From Parasedimentitalea psychrophila (GTDB lineage: Bacteria; Pseudomonadota; Alphaproteobacteria; Rhodobacterales; Rhodobacteraceae), in contig NZ_CP127247.1 in assembly GCF_030285785.1 (NCBI RefSeq), forward strand, positions 1,697,501 to 1,761,500: DNA of 64,000 bases, read 5' to 3'. How positions within the stretch are numbered: position 1 is the stretch's first letter; each line of letters begins with the position of its first letter. Shown here piece after piece: positions 16,461-25,760 of the stretch. Position numbers and translations under genes: made by a program. The notes beneath the pieces are model-generated. The model saw only the letters and a list, made by a program, of their open reading frames with translations, made no database searches and was not told where the DNA came from.

Positions 16461-17267
16461 TCAGCTGCTGTAGGCGATGCTGAGCAGCACGACGCCAAGA
16501 ATGACCCGGTAGATGACATATGGTGTAAAGCTGACGCGGCGCAGCAGTCGCATCATCAGGCTCAGCGCGACCAGCGCAGAGAGCATCGATAGCAGCGCCA
16601 CAAGTGCCGCGTCGCGGATCACTGCGGCATTGGCATCGACGGCCATTTCACTGCCCAGAAGAAGTCCCGAGGCAATGATCGTGGGGATCGACATCAGCAT
16701 CGAGATGCGGGCGCTGTCGGTGCGGTTGTAGCCCAGTTGTCGGGCTCCTGTGATGGTGATCCCGGACCTCGAGGTGCCGGGGATCAGCGCCAGCATCTGC
16801 CACAGCCCCATGATCAGCGCATCTTTCATCCCCCAGTCACAGGCTGTTTTGCCGGTGCGGCCCTTTTGGTCGGCCACATAGAGCACAAGCCCAAAGCCCA
16901 GCATGGTCCAGCCGATCACTGTCATCGATCGCAGCGCGCTGCTAAGGCCGGTGAAATGCAGGACGGCGCCGAGAATGATGGTTGGAATTGTGGCGACCAG
17001 AAGCCCCAGCGCAAGGCGTGATCCGGCGGTGTCGGCGCGTCCGCTCAACAGTCGTGGCACGCCACCCAAACCAATCCGCACGTCGCTCCAGAAAAACACA
17101 ACAACGGCTATCAGGGTGCCAATATGAGCCGCCACATCAATCAATTGCCCCTGATCTTGCAGGCCGGTCAGGGCGGGCAGCAGAATCAGGTGGCCAGAGG
17201 AGGAGATCGGCAGGAATTCGGTTATACCCTGGATGAGCGCAACCAGAATGAGCTGAAAAAGCGGCAT
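16461..17267 (-). CDS. uppP: Undecaprenyl-diphosphatase
   Basis: Integral membrane enzyme of the BacA/UppP family that dephosphorylates undecaprenyl-PP to recycle the lipid carrier for peptidoglycan and surface polysaccharides. The 268 residues form about eight helices. Signatures are QGITEFLPISSSGH (about 14-27), with catalytic Glu and Ser residues, and PGTSRSGIT (about 163-171). Loss or low activity raises bacitracin sensitivity in other bacteria. It is a single gene, divergent from gltD across a 241-bp gap. Confidence 0.95.
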   Translation of the reverse strand: MPLFQLILVALIQGITEFLPISSSGHLILLPALTGLQDQGQLIDVAAHIGTLIAVVVFFWSDVRIGLGGVPRLLSGRADTAGSRLALGLLVATIPTIILGAVLHFTGLSSALRSMTVIGWTMLGFGLVLYVADQKGRTGKTACDWGMKDALIMGLWQMLALIPGTSRSGITITGARQLGYNRTDSARISMLMSIPTIIASGLLLGSEMAVDANAAVIRDAALVALLSMLSALVALSLMMRLLRRVSFTPYVIYRVILGVVLLSIAYSS

Positions 17268-17351
17268 AAATTCGGTATCCTGTTGGGCGGTGGGAAATCG
17301 TAACGCTCGCTCGGTTTGTATAAGTGTCGCGTTTCAAATGAAAGTCTTTGA

Positions 17352-17375
17352 TTTAGGTCCGATGTGTAACCTAAA
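17352..17375. promoter_or_regulatory. Inverted repeat in the uppP-gltD divergent region
   Basis: TTTAGGT and ACCTAAA form a 7-bp dyad with a 10-base gap, about 140 bp before the gltD start. It is compatible with an operator for a dimeric regulator of glutamate synthase, but I cannot name one. Confidence 0.25.
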
Positions 17376-17508
17376 ATCTCTGTACATTCCCCAGCCGTCA
17401 GGTATCACACATTAAGTGCTGATGATTAAGGTCAGCGTTACTGACGTTTATTCCGCCGTGCTCTGAATATCTTTAGATCGCAGCCAGCCAATTCAGGGAG
17501 TCTGACCC

Positions 17509-18948
17509 GTGGCCAAGCAACCGATGCTCAAATTCGTGCAAATCGAGCGCGATATGCCCGACAAGCGCACTGCCGATGCGCGCCGGGAAGATTTCGATGA
17601 AATCTATACCGAATATGCAGCAGCCAAGGCGCAAGAGCAGTCCAGCCGATGCAGCCAATGTGGGGTGCCATATTGTCAGGATCACTGCCCTTTGCAAAAC
17701 AACATCCCCGACTGGTTGCGGCTGACCGCGACGGGTCGGCTCGAGGAAGCCTATCAGATCAGTCAGGCGACCAATACATTCCCCGAGATCTGTGGTCGGA
17801 TCTGCCCGCAGGACCGGCTGTGCGAGGGCAATTGTGTCATCGAGCAGTCTGGCCACGGCACCGTGACCATCGGCGCGGTTGAGAAATACATCACCGACAC
17901 GGCCTGGGATCGGGGTTGGGTCAAGCCGGCGTCTCCCTCCATTGAACGGGTTGAAAGCGTTGGCATCATTGGGGCTGGACCCGGCGGTCTGGCGGCGGCT
18001 GACATGCTGCGTCAGGCTGGCGTACAGGTTACCGTATATGACCGCTCGGACCGGGCGGGTGGGCTGCTGATGTATGGTATTCCGGGCTTCAAGCTGGAAA
18101 AAGACGTGGTTCAGCGCCGCAATGATCTGCTGGCAGAGGGCGGCGTCAAGTTTGAACTGAATTGCGCCATTGGCGAAGATATCTCGTTTGACGATCTGCG
18201 CGCCAAGCACGACGCGGTGATCATTGCCACTGGCGTCTACAAGTCGCGTGACCTGGCGATGCCGGGCAGCGGTGCCGCTGGCATTGAAAAAGCCATCGAT
18301 TTCCTGACCGCGTCGAACAAGAAAAGCTTTGGTGACGATGTTGCCGAATTCACCAGTGGACAGATGAATGCCAAGGGCAAGCGCGTGGTGGTGATTGGTG
18401 GTGGTGATACTGCCATGGACTGCGTGCGGACCTCGATTCGCCAGGGTGCGATTTCGATTAAATGTCTGTATCGCCGGGACCGGGCAAATATGCCGGGTTC
18501 GCAACGTGAGACCCAGAACGCCGAAGAAGAAGGCGTGATCTTTGAGTGGCTGTCCGCCCCCAAGGGCTTCACCGACGACAGCGGCAAAGTCTCGGGGGTG
18601 ATGGTGCAGAAGATGCGTCTGGGGCAACCTGATGCCTCGGGTCGCCAGGCGCCGGAAGTGATCGAAGGTTCCGATTATGTTGAAGAGGCCGATTTGGTGA
18701 TCAAAGCGTTGGGCTTTGAGCCGGAAGACCTGCCAACGCTTTGGAATCAGCCGCAATTGCCGGTGACCCGCTGGGGCACCATCAAGGCCGAATTCACCTC
18801 CGGTGCGACCGATCTGGACGGTGTCTATGCGGTGGGCGATATCGTGCGCGGTGCCAGTCTGGTTGTCTGGGCGATCAAGGATGGCCGCGATTGTGCGCAG
18901 GCGATTCTGGCAAAGATGGATGCAGCGATGATCCAGGCGGCTGAATGA
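17509..18948 (+). CDS. gltD: Glutamate synthase (NADPH) small subunit
   Basis: Takes electrons from NADPH through FAD and iron-sulfur centres and passes them to GltB for glutamate formation from glutamine and 2-oxoglutarate. The 479 residues show an N-terminal Fe-S domain (CSQCGVPYCQDHCP from about 47; CGRICPQDRLCEGNC about 94-108), a FAD-binding GAGPGGLAAADML (about 152-164) and an NADPH-binding VIGGGDTAMDC (about 297-307). Translation starts at GTG 17509 behind CAGGGAG. The usual gltB-gltD order is reversed here. A methyltransferase gene and about 1.3 kb separate it from gltB. Confidence 0.95.
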   Translation: MAKQPMLKFVQIERDMPDKRTADARREDFDEIYTEYAAAKAQEQSSRCSQCGVPYCQDHCPLQNNIPDWLRLTATGRLEEAYQISQATNTFPEICGRICPQDRLCEGNCVIEQSGHGTVTIGAVEKYITDTAWDRGWVKPASPSIERVESVGIIGAGPGGLAAADMLRQAGVQVTVYDRSDRAGGLLMYGIPGFKLEKDVVQRRNDLLAEGGVKFELNCAIGEDISFDDLRAKHDAVIIATGVYKSRDLAMPGSGAAGIEKAIDFLTASNKKSFGDDVAEFTSGQMNAKGKRVVVIGGGDTAMDCVRTSIRQGAISIKCLYRRDRANMPGSQRETQNAEEEGVIFEWLSAPKGFTDDSGKVSGVMVQKMRLGQPDASGRQAPEVIEGSDYVEEADLVIKALGFEPEDLPTLWNQPQLPVTRWGTIKAEFTSGATDLDGVYAVGDIVRGASLVVWAIKDGRDCAQAILAKMDAAMIQAAE

Positions 18949-19151
18949 AAGTTCAGTCTACCTAAGGTGGTAACTCTGATGCGAGTGGTTTGAATGAACT
19001 GGGTGTTTGAAGGCAGCAGCAAGCGGATTGGTGTTGGCGCTGGATTTGTGCAATTGTGGAGCTGCAATTGCGCAGGCACAACCGCCTTTGGCGATACACA
19101 ATGTGCCTCAAACACCCAAAATATATTCGGCACTGCCGCAAGGAGTGACTA
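18949..19151 (+). other. gltD to methyltransferase gap, with an uncertain small ORF
   Basis: A frame of 52 codons runs from ATG 18994 to TAA 19150-19152, and its stop overlaps the next ATG (TAATG). The predicted product starts MNWVFEGSSKRIG and contains four cysteines. I see no good ribosome site before 18994, and a second frame through the same DNA looks equally plausible. I therefore leave it as a leader region that might encode a small peptide. Confidence 0.25.
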
Positions 19152-20177
19152 ATGGAATTGGCATCAATCAAACGTATTTTCTCCGGCGAGAAACCAGCAA
19201 AACCGCTGGCACCAAAGGCTCTGGCACAAAAGCCTCTGGCTCATAAGGCCGCGTTGACCTCTCGGGACTTTATGTCCGACCGGCCACAGAACGCGGATCG
19301 AGAAATCAAATTTCTCTCGTTTGAACGGGAGATACTGAACAGGGCCGAGGCGATGGTCGGGAGCGGTATCCCTGCGGTGCTGTCGGTTCTGCGTCGGCTG
19401 GGGCTGGATGGTTTTTCGCGGCTGATGTGGAGCCTGCCGCTTGAGGGCTATCCGCAGCTGTCACAATGCCTGCCCAAAATGACAGATCTGGCTGTTCAGG
19501 CCAAATGGACCGGTCAAAGCGGGCTGCCACTGATGGTGCAAAGCATCAGTTTCCTGCGCGCGGTGGCCGATGACTATAACCGGCTGACCGGCCGCTCTCT
19601 GGCTGGCGCAACCATGTTGGATTTTGGCTGTGGCTATGGCCGGTTTTTGCGGTTGATGACCTATTATTCGGATCCCGATAAGGTGCATGGCTGCGATCCG
19701 ATGGAGGCGTCGTTGGACCAGTGCCTGTCCTGCGATATCCCCAATGCAATTGAAATGTCGGACTACGTACCAGAAACGCTGCCGTATCCGGACAAGACAT
19801 TTGATTTTGCGTTTGCCTTTTCGGTTTTCACTCACACCTCTGGTCAGGCGATGCATGCGGCGCTAAAGGCGCTGCGCCCTGTGGTCAAGCAGGATGGGCT
19901 GCTGGCCATCACCATCCGGCCCGAGGAATATTGGAGCATCAATCCAACATATGCCAAGCGGGCCGAGACGATGATTGCTGCGCATCAGACCAAGGGGCTG
20001 GCGTTTGCACCGCATGCTTTGAACACATCCACCGAAATCCCCGCCTACGGCGACACCAGCGTGTCGTTGGAGAAACTGGCGGAAATCGCCGAGGATTGGG
20101 ACATCGTCGGGACCAATATCTCAAGCGAAGACTTCTACCAGATCATCGTGCTGCTAAAGCCAAAATCGACCAACTGA
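19152..20177 (+). CDS. Class I SAM-dependent methyltransferase of unknown substrate
   Basis: Soluble methyltransferase of 341 residues. Motif I is LDFGCGYGRFLR (about 156-167), the acidic end of beta 2 is HGCDPMEAS, and the beta-4 region is FDFAFAFSVFTH, matching Methyltransf_11/25-type folds. The first ~45 residues carry repeats of KPLAPKALAQKPLAHKA and are probably disordered. AAGGAG stands 8 bases before ATG 19152. It sits between gltD and gltB in the same direction, so it is likely transcribed with glutamate synthase. Its target is unknown and may be unrelated to nitrogen metabolism. Confidence 0.75.
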   Translation: MELASIKRIFSGEKPAKPLAPKALAQKPLAHKAALTSRDFMSDRPQNADREIKFLSFEREILNRAEAMVGSGIPAVLSVLRRLGLDGFSRLMWSLPLEGYPQLSQCLPKMTDLAVQAKWTGQSGLPLMVQSISFLRAVADDYNRLTGRSLAGATMLDFGCGYGRFLRLMTYYSDPDKVHGCDPMEASLDQCLSCDIPNAIEMSDYVPETLPYPDKTFDFAFAFSVFTHTSGQAMHAALKALRPVVKQDGLLAITIRPEEYWSINPTYAKRAETMIAAHQTKGLAFAPHALNTSTEIPAYGDTSVSLEKLAEIAEDWDIVGTNISSEDFYQIIVLLKPKSTN

Positions 20178-20294
20178 GCAGATATCGAAACAACATGTTG
20201 CAGCCCCTGACACGAGGGGTCTGCACGGCGACCATAAACGGCTCACAGCGGCGGAAACAATCGCGCTGTTTGCACCCGAAGAAGGAGAAGACCA

Positions 20295-23200
20295 ATGACC
20301 AAGTATGATGCCGAATGGGTGCGTGCCGAAGAAACCAAACGCCAGTATATGGCGGAAAACGGGCTCTATTCCGAGGCGGAAGAGCATTCCTCCTGTGGGG
20401 TCGGTCTGGTGGTTTCCATCGATGGCAAGAAAAGCCGCAAAGTGGTCGAGGCTGGTATTGATGCGCTCAAGGCAATCTGGCACCGCGGCGCGGTGGATGC
20501 GGATGGCAAGACTGGTGACGGCGCTGGTATTCACGTCGAGATCCCGGTCAAGTTCTTCTACGACCAGATCGAACGCACAGGTCATGAGCCGCGCATGGAT
20601 CAGTTGATGGCGGTGGGTCAGGTGTTCCTGCCGCGGACCGATTTCGGCGCTCAGGAAACTTGCCGGACCATTGTCGAAACCGAAGTGCTGCGCATGGGCT
20701 ATTCCATCTATGGTTGGCGCCATGTGCCAGTGGATGTGACTTGTCTGGGGGAGAAGGCCAACGCCACCCGTCCCGAGATCGAACAGATTCTGATTTCCAA
20801 TTCCAAGGGAGTGGACGAGGAAACATTCGAGCGCGAGCTCTATGTGATTCGTCGTCGAATTGAGAAAGCCGCTGCCGCTGCGCATGTGTACGGACTCTAT
20901 ATTGCCTCGCTGTCCTGCCGCTCGATCATCTACAAGGGGATGATGCTGGCTGAACAGGTTGCTGTGTTCTACCCCGACCTGATGGATGAGCGGTTTGAAT
21001 CGGCTTTTGCGATTTATCACCAGCGTTATTCCACCAATACCTTCCCGCAGTGGTGGCTGGCGCAGCCGTTTCGGATGCTGGCGCATAACGGCGAGATCAA
21101 CACGCTGAAGGGCAACCTGAACTGGATGAAAAGCCATGAAATCCGCATGGCATCGGCCTTCTTTGGCGATCTGGCCGAGGATATCAAACCGATCGTTCCG
21201 GGTGGGGCCTCGGATTCGGCGGCGCTGGATTGCGTGTTCGAAGTGATGGTGCGCGCGGGCCGGACGGCGCCAATGGCCAAAACCATGATGGTGCCGGAAA
21301 GCTGGTCAAAACAGGCTGTTGATCTGCCACAGCCCTGGGTTGACATGTATTCCTATTGCAACTCGGTGATGGAGCCCTGGGATGGCCCGGCGGCGCTGGC
21401 GATGACGGATGGTCGCTGGGTCTGCGCCGGCCTGGACCGCAACGGGCTGCGGCCGATGCGCTATGTCATCACCGGTGACGGGCTGCTGATTGCTGGCTCT
21501 GAGGCCGGCATGGTTCCAATCAATGAGGGTTCGGTGGTCGAAAAGGGCGCCTTGGGTCCGGGGCAGATGATTGCTGTCGATATGAAAGAGGGCAAGCTGT
21601 TCCGCGACGCCGAGATCAAGGACCAACTGGCCGCCGCGCGTCCGTTTGGCGAATGGGTCGGCAAGATCAACAACCTGGAAGACAGCCTGTCAGGTGTCAG
21701 CGAGCAGGCCCTGTTCGCCGGTGACGAGCTGCACAAGCGCCAGAGCGCCGCAGGTTACACAATGGAGGAGCTGGAGCAGATTCTGCATCCGATGGCTGAG
21801 GACGGCAAAGAGACCCTGGCCTCGATGGGCGATGACACCCCCAGCGCGGTTCTGTCCAAGATGTACCGCCCACTCAGCCATTTCTTCCGGCAGAACTTTA
21901 GCCAGGTGACCAACCCGCCAATTGATTCGCTGCGCGAATTCCGGGTGATGAGCCTGAAAACCCGCTTTGGCAATCTCAAGAACGTGTTGGAAGAAAGCAG
22001 CAGCCAGACCGAGATCATTGTGCTGGAGAGCCCCTTTGTGGGCAATGCCCAGTGGGACAAGCTGACGGCGGAGTTCAACGCACCGCTGGCCGAGATCGAC
22101 TGTACCTTTGTCCCCGGTGACGGCGCCCTTAGCGCTGCCTTGGCGCGTGTTCGGGCCGAAACAGAAGAGGCGGTGCGCTCCGGCGCAGGCCATCTGGTCC
22201 TGACTGATCAGCACTCAAATGCTGACCGGGTGGCGATGCCGATGATTCTGGCCACCAGTGCGGTGCATTCGCATCTGACACGCAAGGGCCTGCGCACATT
22301 CTGCTCACTGAACGTGCGGTCGGCAGAATGCATCGACCCGCATTACTTTGCGGTACTGATCGGCTGTGGTGCAACCGTGGTGAACGCCTATCTGGCGCAG
22401 GACTCGCTGGCCGAACGGGTCGAGCGCGGGCTGCTGGATGGCACCCTGACCGAAAACGTCAGCCGCTATCGCGAGGCGATTGATCAGGGCCTGCTGAAAA
22501 TCATGGCCAAGATGGGTATCTCGGTGATTTCCTCATACCGTGGTGGGTTGAACTTTGAGGCGGTGGGCCTGTCGCGCGCGATGTGTGCCGAGTTCTTCCC
22601 CGGCATGACCAGCCGGATTTCTGGTATCGGGGTGACCGGCATTCAAACCAAGGCGGTAGAGATTCATGCCAAGGGCTGGATTGACGGCCTGGACGTGCTG
22701 CCGGTGGGCGGGTTTTACAAGGCGCGCAAATCGGGCGAGACCCATGCCTGGGAAGCCAGCTCGATGAAGCTGCTGCAGATGGCCTGCAAGCAGGCTTCGT
22801 TTGAGCTGTGGAAGCAGTATTCGGCCAAGATGCAGAGCAACCCGCCGATCCACCTGCGGGATCTACTGGACGTCAAACCACTGGGTAAGGCGGTGCCGAT
22901 TGAAGAGGTCGAAAGCATCACCTCGATCCGCAAACGCTTTGTCACTCCGGGCATGTCGCTGGGGGCACTGTCGCCCGAGGCGCATAAATCCCTGAACGTC
23001 GCAATGAACCGTATTGGCGCCAAGTCGGATTCAGGCGAGGGCGGTGAAGATCCGGCGCATTTTGTGCCGGAACCAAACGGCGATAACCCCTCGGCCAAGA
23101 TCAAACAGGTGGCCTCGGGCCGCTTTGGCGTAACTGCCGAATACCTGAATCAGTGCGAAGAGCTGGAGATCAAGGTGGCGCAGGGGGCCAAGCCCGGTGA

Positions 23201-24830
23201 GGGCGGCCAGTTGCCGGGCATCAAGGTCACTGAACTGATTGCGCGTCTGCGTCACTCGACCAAAGGGGTGACCCTGATCTCGCCGCCGCCGCACCACGAT
23301 ATCTATTCGATCGAGGATCTGGCGCAGCTGATTTATGATCTCAAGCAGATCAACCCGCGCTGCAAGGTGACGGTGAAACTGGTAGCCTCGTCGGGTGTTG
23401 GCACCATTGCGGCTGGTGTGGCCAAGGCCAAGGCCGACATTATCCTGATCTCGGGCCACAATGGCGGCACAGGGGCGTCGCCTGCGACCTCGATCAAATA
23501 CTGCGGCTTGCCGTGGGAAATGGGTCTGACCGAAGCCCATCAGGTTCTCGCGATGAACAACCTGCGCGAGCGGGTCACCCTGCGGACCGATGGGGGATTG
23601 CGCACCGGTCGTGACGTTCTGATGGCGGCGATGCTGGGGGCCGAGGAATACGGCATCGGCACTGCGGCACTGATCTCGATGGGCTGTATCATGGTGCGTC
23701 AGTGCCAGTCCAACACCTGCCCAGTTGGCATTTGTACCCAGGATGAAGAGCTGCGGGCCAAGTTTGTAGACAATGCTGCGGACAAGGTTGTGAACCTGAT
23801 CACCTTCTATGCGCAGGAAGTCCGCGAACTGCTGGCCTCGATCGGGGCGCGCAGCATGGATGAGGTGATCGGCCGTGCGGATCTGCTGGCGCAGGTCAGC
23901 CGCGGTTCGGCGCATCTGGACGATCTGGACCTGAACCCGCTGTTGATCACCGTCGATGGCTCGGCTGATATCGTTTACAACCGGGACAAAGACCGCAATG
24001 TGGTGCCCGATACGCTGGACGCCGAAATCGTTCGCGATGCGGCCCGGTTCCTGGAAGACGGCGAAAAGATGCAGCTGTCCTACACGGTGCAGAACACGCA
24101 CCGGACTGTGGGGACCCGGACATCCAGCCATATTGTGCGCAACTTTGGCATGCGCAATGCGTTCCAGGCGGATCACCTGACGGTGAAACTGCAGGGCTCT
24201 GCGGGTCAGTCGCTGGGCGCCTTTGCGGTGCCGGGGCTAAAACTGGAAGTGTCGGGCGATGCCAATGACTATGTTGGCAAGGGCCTGTCCGGCGGTACCA
24301 TCGTGGTACGGCCGCCGCAGGTCAGCCCGCTGACCGCGTCGGATAACACCATCATCGGCAACACGGTTCTATACGGAGCCACCGATGGATATCTGTTTGC
24401 AGCGGGTCGCGCCGGCGAACGGTTTGCGGTGCGTAACTCGGGTGCCAAAGTGGTGATCGAGGGCTGTGGCGCCTGTGGCTGTGAATATATGACCGGCGGA
24501 CTTGCGGTTATCCTGGGCTCCATCGGTGCCAACTTTGGCGCCGGAATGACCGGCGGCATGGCCTATCTCTATGACCCCGAGGGTGAAGCGGCGCCGATGA
24601 TGAATATGGAAACTCTGGTGACAAACCCGGTGACTGTGCCGCATTGGGAAAAACAGCTGAAAGATCTGATCGAGCGCCATCTGGAGGAAACCGGCAGCCG
24701 CAAGGCCGCTGATATTCTGCAGCACTGGGACAGTGAAAAGCGCAACTTCCTGCAGGTCTGCCCGATTGAGATGCTGGTGCATCTGCCACAGCCGCTGTCG
24801 CTCGAGAAGGCTGCGGTTCCGGCCGAGTAA
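20295..24830 (+). CDS. gltB: Glutamate synthase (NADPH) large subunit
   Basis: Forms glutamate from glutamine and 2-oxoglutarate; ammonia is tunnelled from the glutaminase to the synthase site. The 1511 residues are full length. The class II glutaminase begins at Cys34 (HSSCGVGLVV), so a 33-residue propeptide is removed. The central and FMN-binding synthase domains follow (SGEGGEDP, GHNGGTGASP). The 3Fe-4S cluster ligands are in CQSNTCPVGIC (about 1137-1147), and the beta-helical C-terminal domain has the usual G-rich repeats. AGGAGAAG precedes ATG 20295. A strong terminator follows at 24847. Confidence 0.97.
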   Translation: MTKYDAEWVRAEETKRQYMAENGLYSEAEEHSSCGVGLVVSIDGKKSRKVVEAGIDALKAIWHRGAVDADGKTGDGAGIHVEIPVKFFYDQIERTGHEPRMDQLMAVGQVFLPRTDFGAQETCRTIVETEVLRMGYSIYGWRHVPVDVTCLGEKANATRPEIEQILISNSKGVDEETFERELYVIRRRIEKAAAAAHVYGLYIASLSCRSIIYKGMMLAEQVAVFYPDLMDERFESAFAIYHQRYSTNTFPQWWLAQPFRMLAHNGEINTLKGNLNWMKSHEIRMASAFFGDLAEDIKPIVPGGASDSAALDCVFEVMVRAGRTAPMAKTMMVPESWSKQAVDLPQPWVDMYSYCNSVMEPWDGPAALAMTDGRWVCAGLDRNGLRPMRYVITGDGLLIAGSEAGMVPINEGSVVEKGALGPGQMIAVDMKEGKLFRDAEIKDQLAAARPFGEWVGKINNLEDSLSGVSEQALFAGDELHKRQSAAGYTMEELEQILHPMAEDGKETLASMGDDTPSAVLSKMYRPLSHFFRQNFSQVTNPPIDSLREFRVMSLKTRFGNLKNVLEESSSQTEIIVLESPFVGNAQWDKLTAEFNAPLAEIDCTFVPGDGALSAALARVRAETEEAVRSGAGHLVLTDQHSNADRVAMPMILATSAVHSHLTRKGLRTFCSLNVRSAECIDPHYFAVLIGCGATVVNAYLAQDSLAERVERGLLDGTLTENVSRYREAIDQGLLKIMAKMGISVISSYRGGLNFEAVGLSRAMCAEFFPGMTSRISGIGVTGIQTKAVEIHAKGWIDGLDVLPVGGFYKARKSGETHAWEASSMKLLQMACKQASFELWKQYSAKMQSNPPIHLRDLLDVKPLGKAVPIEEVESITSIRKRFVTPGMSLGALSPEAHKSLNVAMNRIGAKSDSGEGGEDPAHFVPEPNGDNPSAKIKQVASGRFGVTAEYLNQCEELEIKVAQGAKPGEGGQLPGIKVTELIARLRHSTKGVTLISPPPHHDIYSIEDLAQLIYDLKQINPRCKVTVKLVASSGVGTIAAGVAKAKADIILISGHNGGTGASPATSIKYCGLPWEMGLTEAHQVLAMNNLRERVTLRTDGGLRTGRDVLMAAMLGAEEYGIGTAALISMGCIMVRQCQSNTCPVGICTQDEELRAKFVDNAADKVVNLITFYAQEVRELLASIGARSMDEVIGRADLLAQVSRGSAHLDDLDLNPLLITVDGSADIVYNRDKDRNVVPDTLDAEIVRDAARFLEDGEKMQLSYTVQNTHRTVGTRTSSHIVRNFGMRNAFQADHLTVKLQGSAGQSLGAFAVPGLKLEVSGDANDYVGKGLSGGTIVVRPPQVSPLTASDNTIIGNTVLYGATDGYLFAAGRAGERFAVRNSGAKVVIEGCGACGCEYMTGGLAVILGSIGANFGAGMTGGMAYLYDPEGEAAPMMNMETLVTNPVTVPHWEKQLKDLIERHLEETGSRKAADILQHWDSEKRNFLQVCPIEMLVHLPQPLSLEKAAVPAE

Positions 24831-24846
24831 ACTGTTGTCAAACGGT

Positions 24847-24880
24847 CCCGCAGGCTGGTCGCCTGCGGGGCTGCATTTTT
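24847..24880 (+). terminator. Rho-independent terminator after gltB
   Basis: A perfect 9-bp stem CCCGCAGGC/GCCTGCGGG with a 5-base loop, then GCTGCATTTTT. It lies 17 bp after the gltB stop. Confidence 0.85.
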
Positions 24881-24982
24881 AAGCATTTGCACCCCGAGGT
24901 TTCGCATCGATAGCTGGACCTGGTCCAGACGGCGGTGATTTTTGCTGTTGGTACGCAGGGTGATGCCGGCCTATAGAGGGGC

Positions 24983-25693
24983 ATGGCAAAAAAGAAGAAA
25001 TCCAAAAGCAAAAAGAAGATCGCTCCCATGCAATGGCTGCGGCGCTGGCTGCTGCGCGGCGTGCTGGCATTTGTGGCGCTTGTTGGATTTTTTATCCTTT
25101 TGTATACGGTTGTGAACCCGCCCACCACGCATACTATGTGGACCGAGGGCAGCCGGTTAGGTCGAATTGATCAGGACTGGGTGGCTATAGAGGATATCGC
25201 TCCGGTTATGGCGCGCGCCGTTGTGGCCGCCGAGGATGCCCGGTTTTGCCAGCATTGGGGCATTGATGTGCGGGCAGTGCGGGCGGTGCTGGACGAAGGC
25301 AGCCAACGTGGCGGCTCTACGATTTCACAACAGGTGGTGAAGAATGTGTTCCTGTGGCAGGGCCGCAGCTGGCTGCGCAAGGCGCTGGAAACCCTGATTA
25401 CGCCGGCGGTTGAGGCGGTCTGGAGCAAGCGGCGCATTCTGGAGATCTATTTGAATGTCGCCGAAATGGGAGAGGGCGTATTTGGTGTAAAGGCGGCGGC
25501 GCGGACCAGCTTTGATGTGGCGCCGGATCAGCTTAATGCAAAACAGGCGTCTTTGCTGGCGGCGGTATTGCCTGCGCCCAAAAGCCGATCTGCAAAGGCC
25601 CCCAGCCGAAAGCTGACAACGAGAGCGCGCCATATCGCAGATGGGGCGGCCACCATCCGCGCAGATGGTCGCGCGGCGTGTTTCGAGGATTGA
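24983..25693 (+). CDS. mtgA: Monofunctional biosynthetic peptidoglycan transglycosylase
   Basis: Polymerises lipid II into glycan strands at the outer face of the inner membrane (GT51). The 236 residues have a lysine-rich cytoplasmic start (MAKKKKSKSKKK), one transmembrane helix (about 25-45), and the GT51 motifs VVAAEDARFCQHWGID (catalytic Glu about 85) and RGGSTISQQVVKN (about 110-122), then RRILEIYLNVAEMG. No transpeptidase domain. It lies about 150 bp after gltB, behind that gene's terminator. A GST gene follows. Confidence 0.95.
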   Translation: MAKKKKSKSKKKIAPMQWLRRWLLRGVLAFVALVGFFILLYTVVNPPTTHTMWTEGSRLGRIDQDWVAIEDIAPVMARAVVAAEDARFCQHWGIDVRAVRAVLDEGSQRGGSTISQQVVKNVFLWQGRSWLRKALETLITPAVEAVWSKRRILEIYLNVAEMGEGVFGVKAAARTSFDVAPDQLNAKQASLLAAVLPAPKSRSAKAPSRKLTTRARHIADGAATIRADGRAACFED

Positions 25694-25760
25694 ATTTCCC
25701 GTCGGCGCGGGGCATTGCTGGACGGCACCTTTCTCTTGTTTCAGGACGCCTCTGACCCCT

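Noticed and set aside
17473-18756. A 427-codon open frame on the minus strand opposite gltD
   Set aside because: GltD on the plus strand has all cofactor motifs. The antisense product has none.
23031-24176. A 381-codon open frame on the minus strand opposite gltB
   Set aside because: Shadow of the conserved synthase domain of GltB. No domain or ribosome site.
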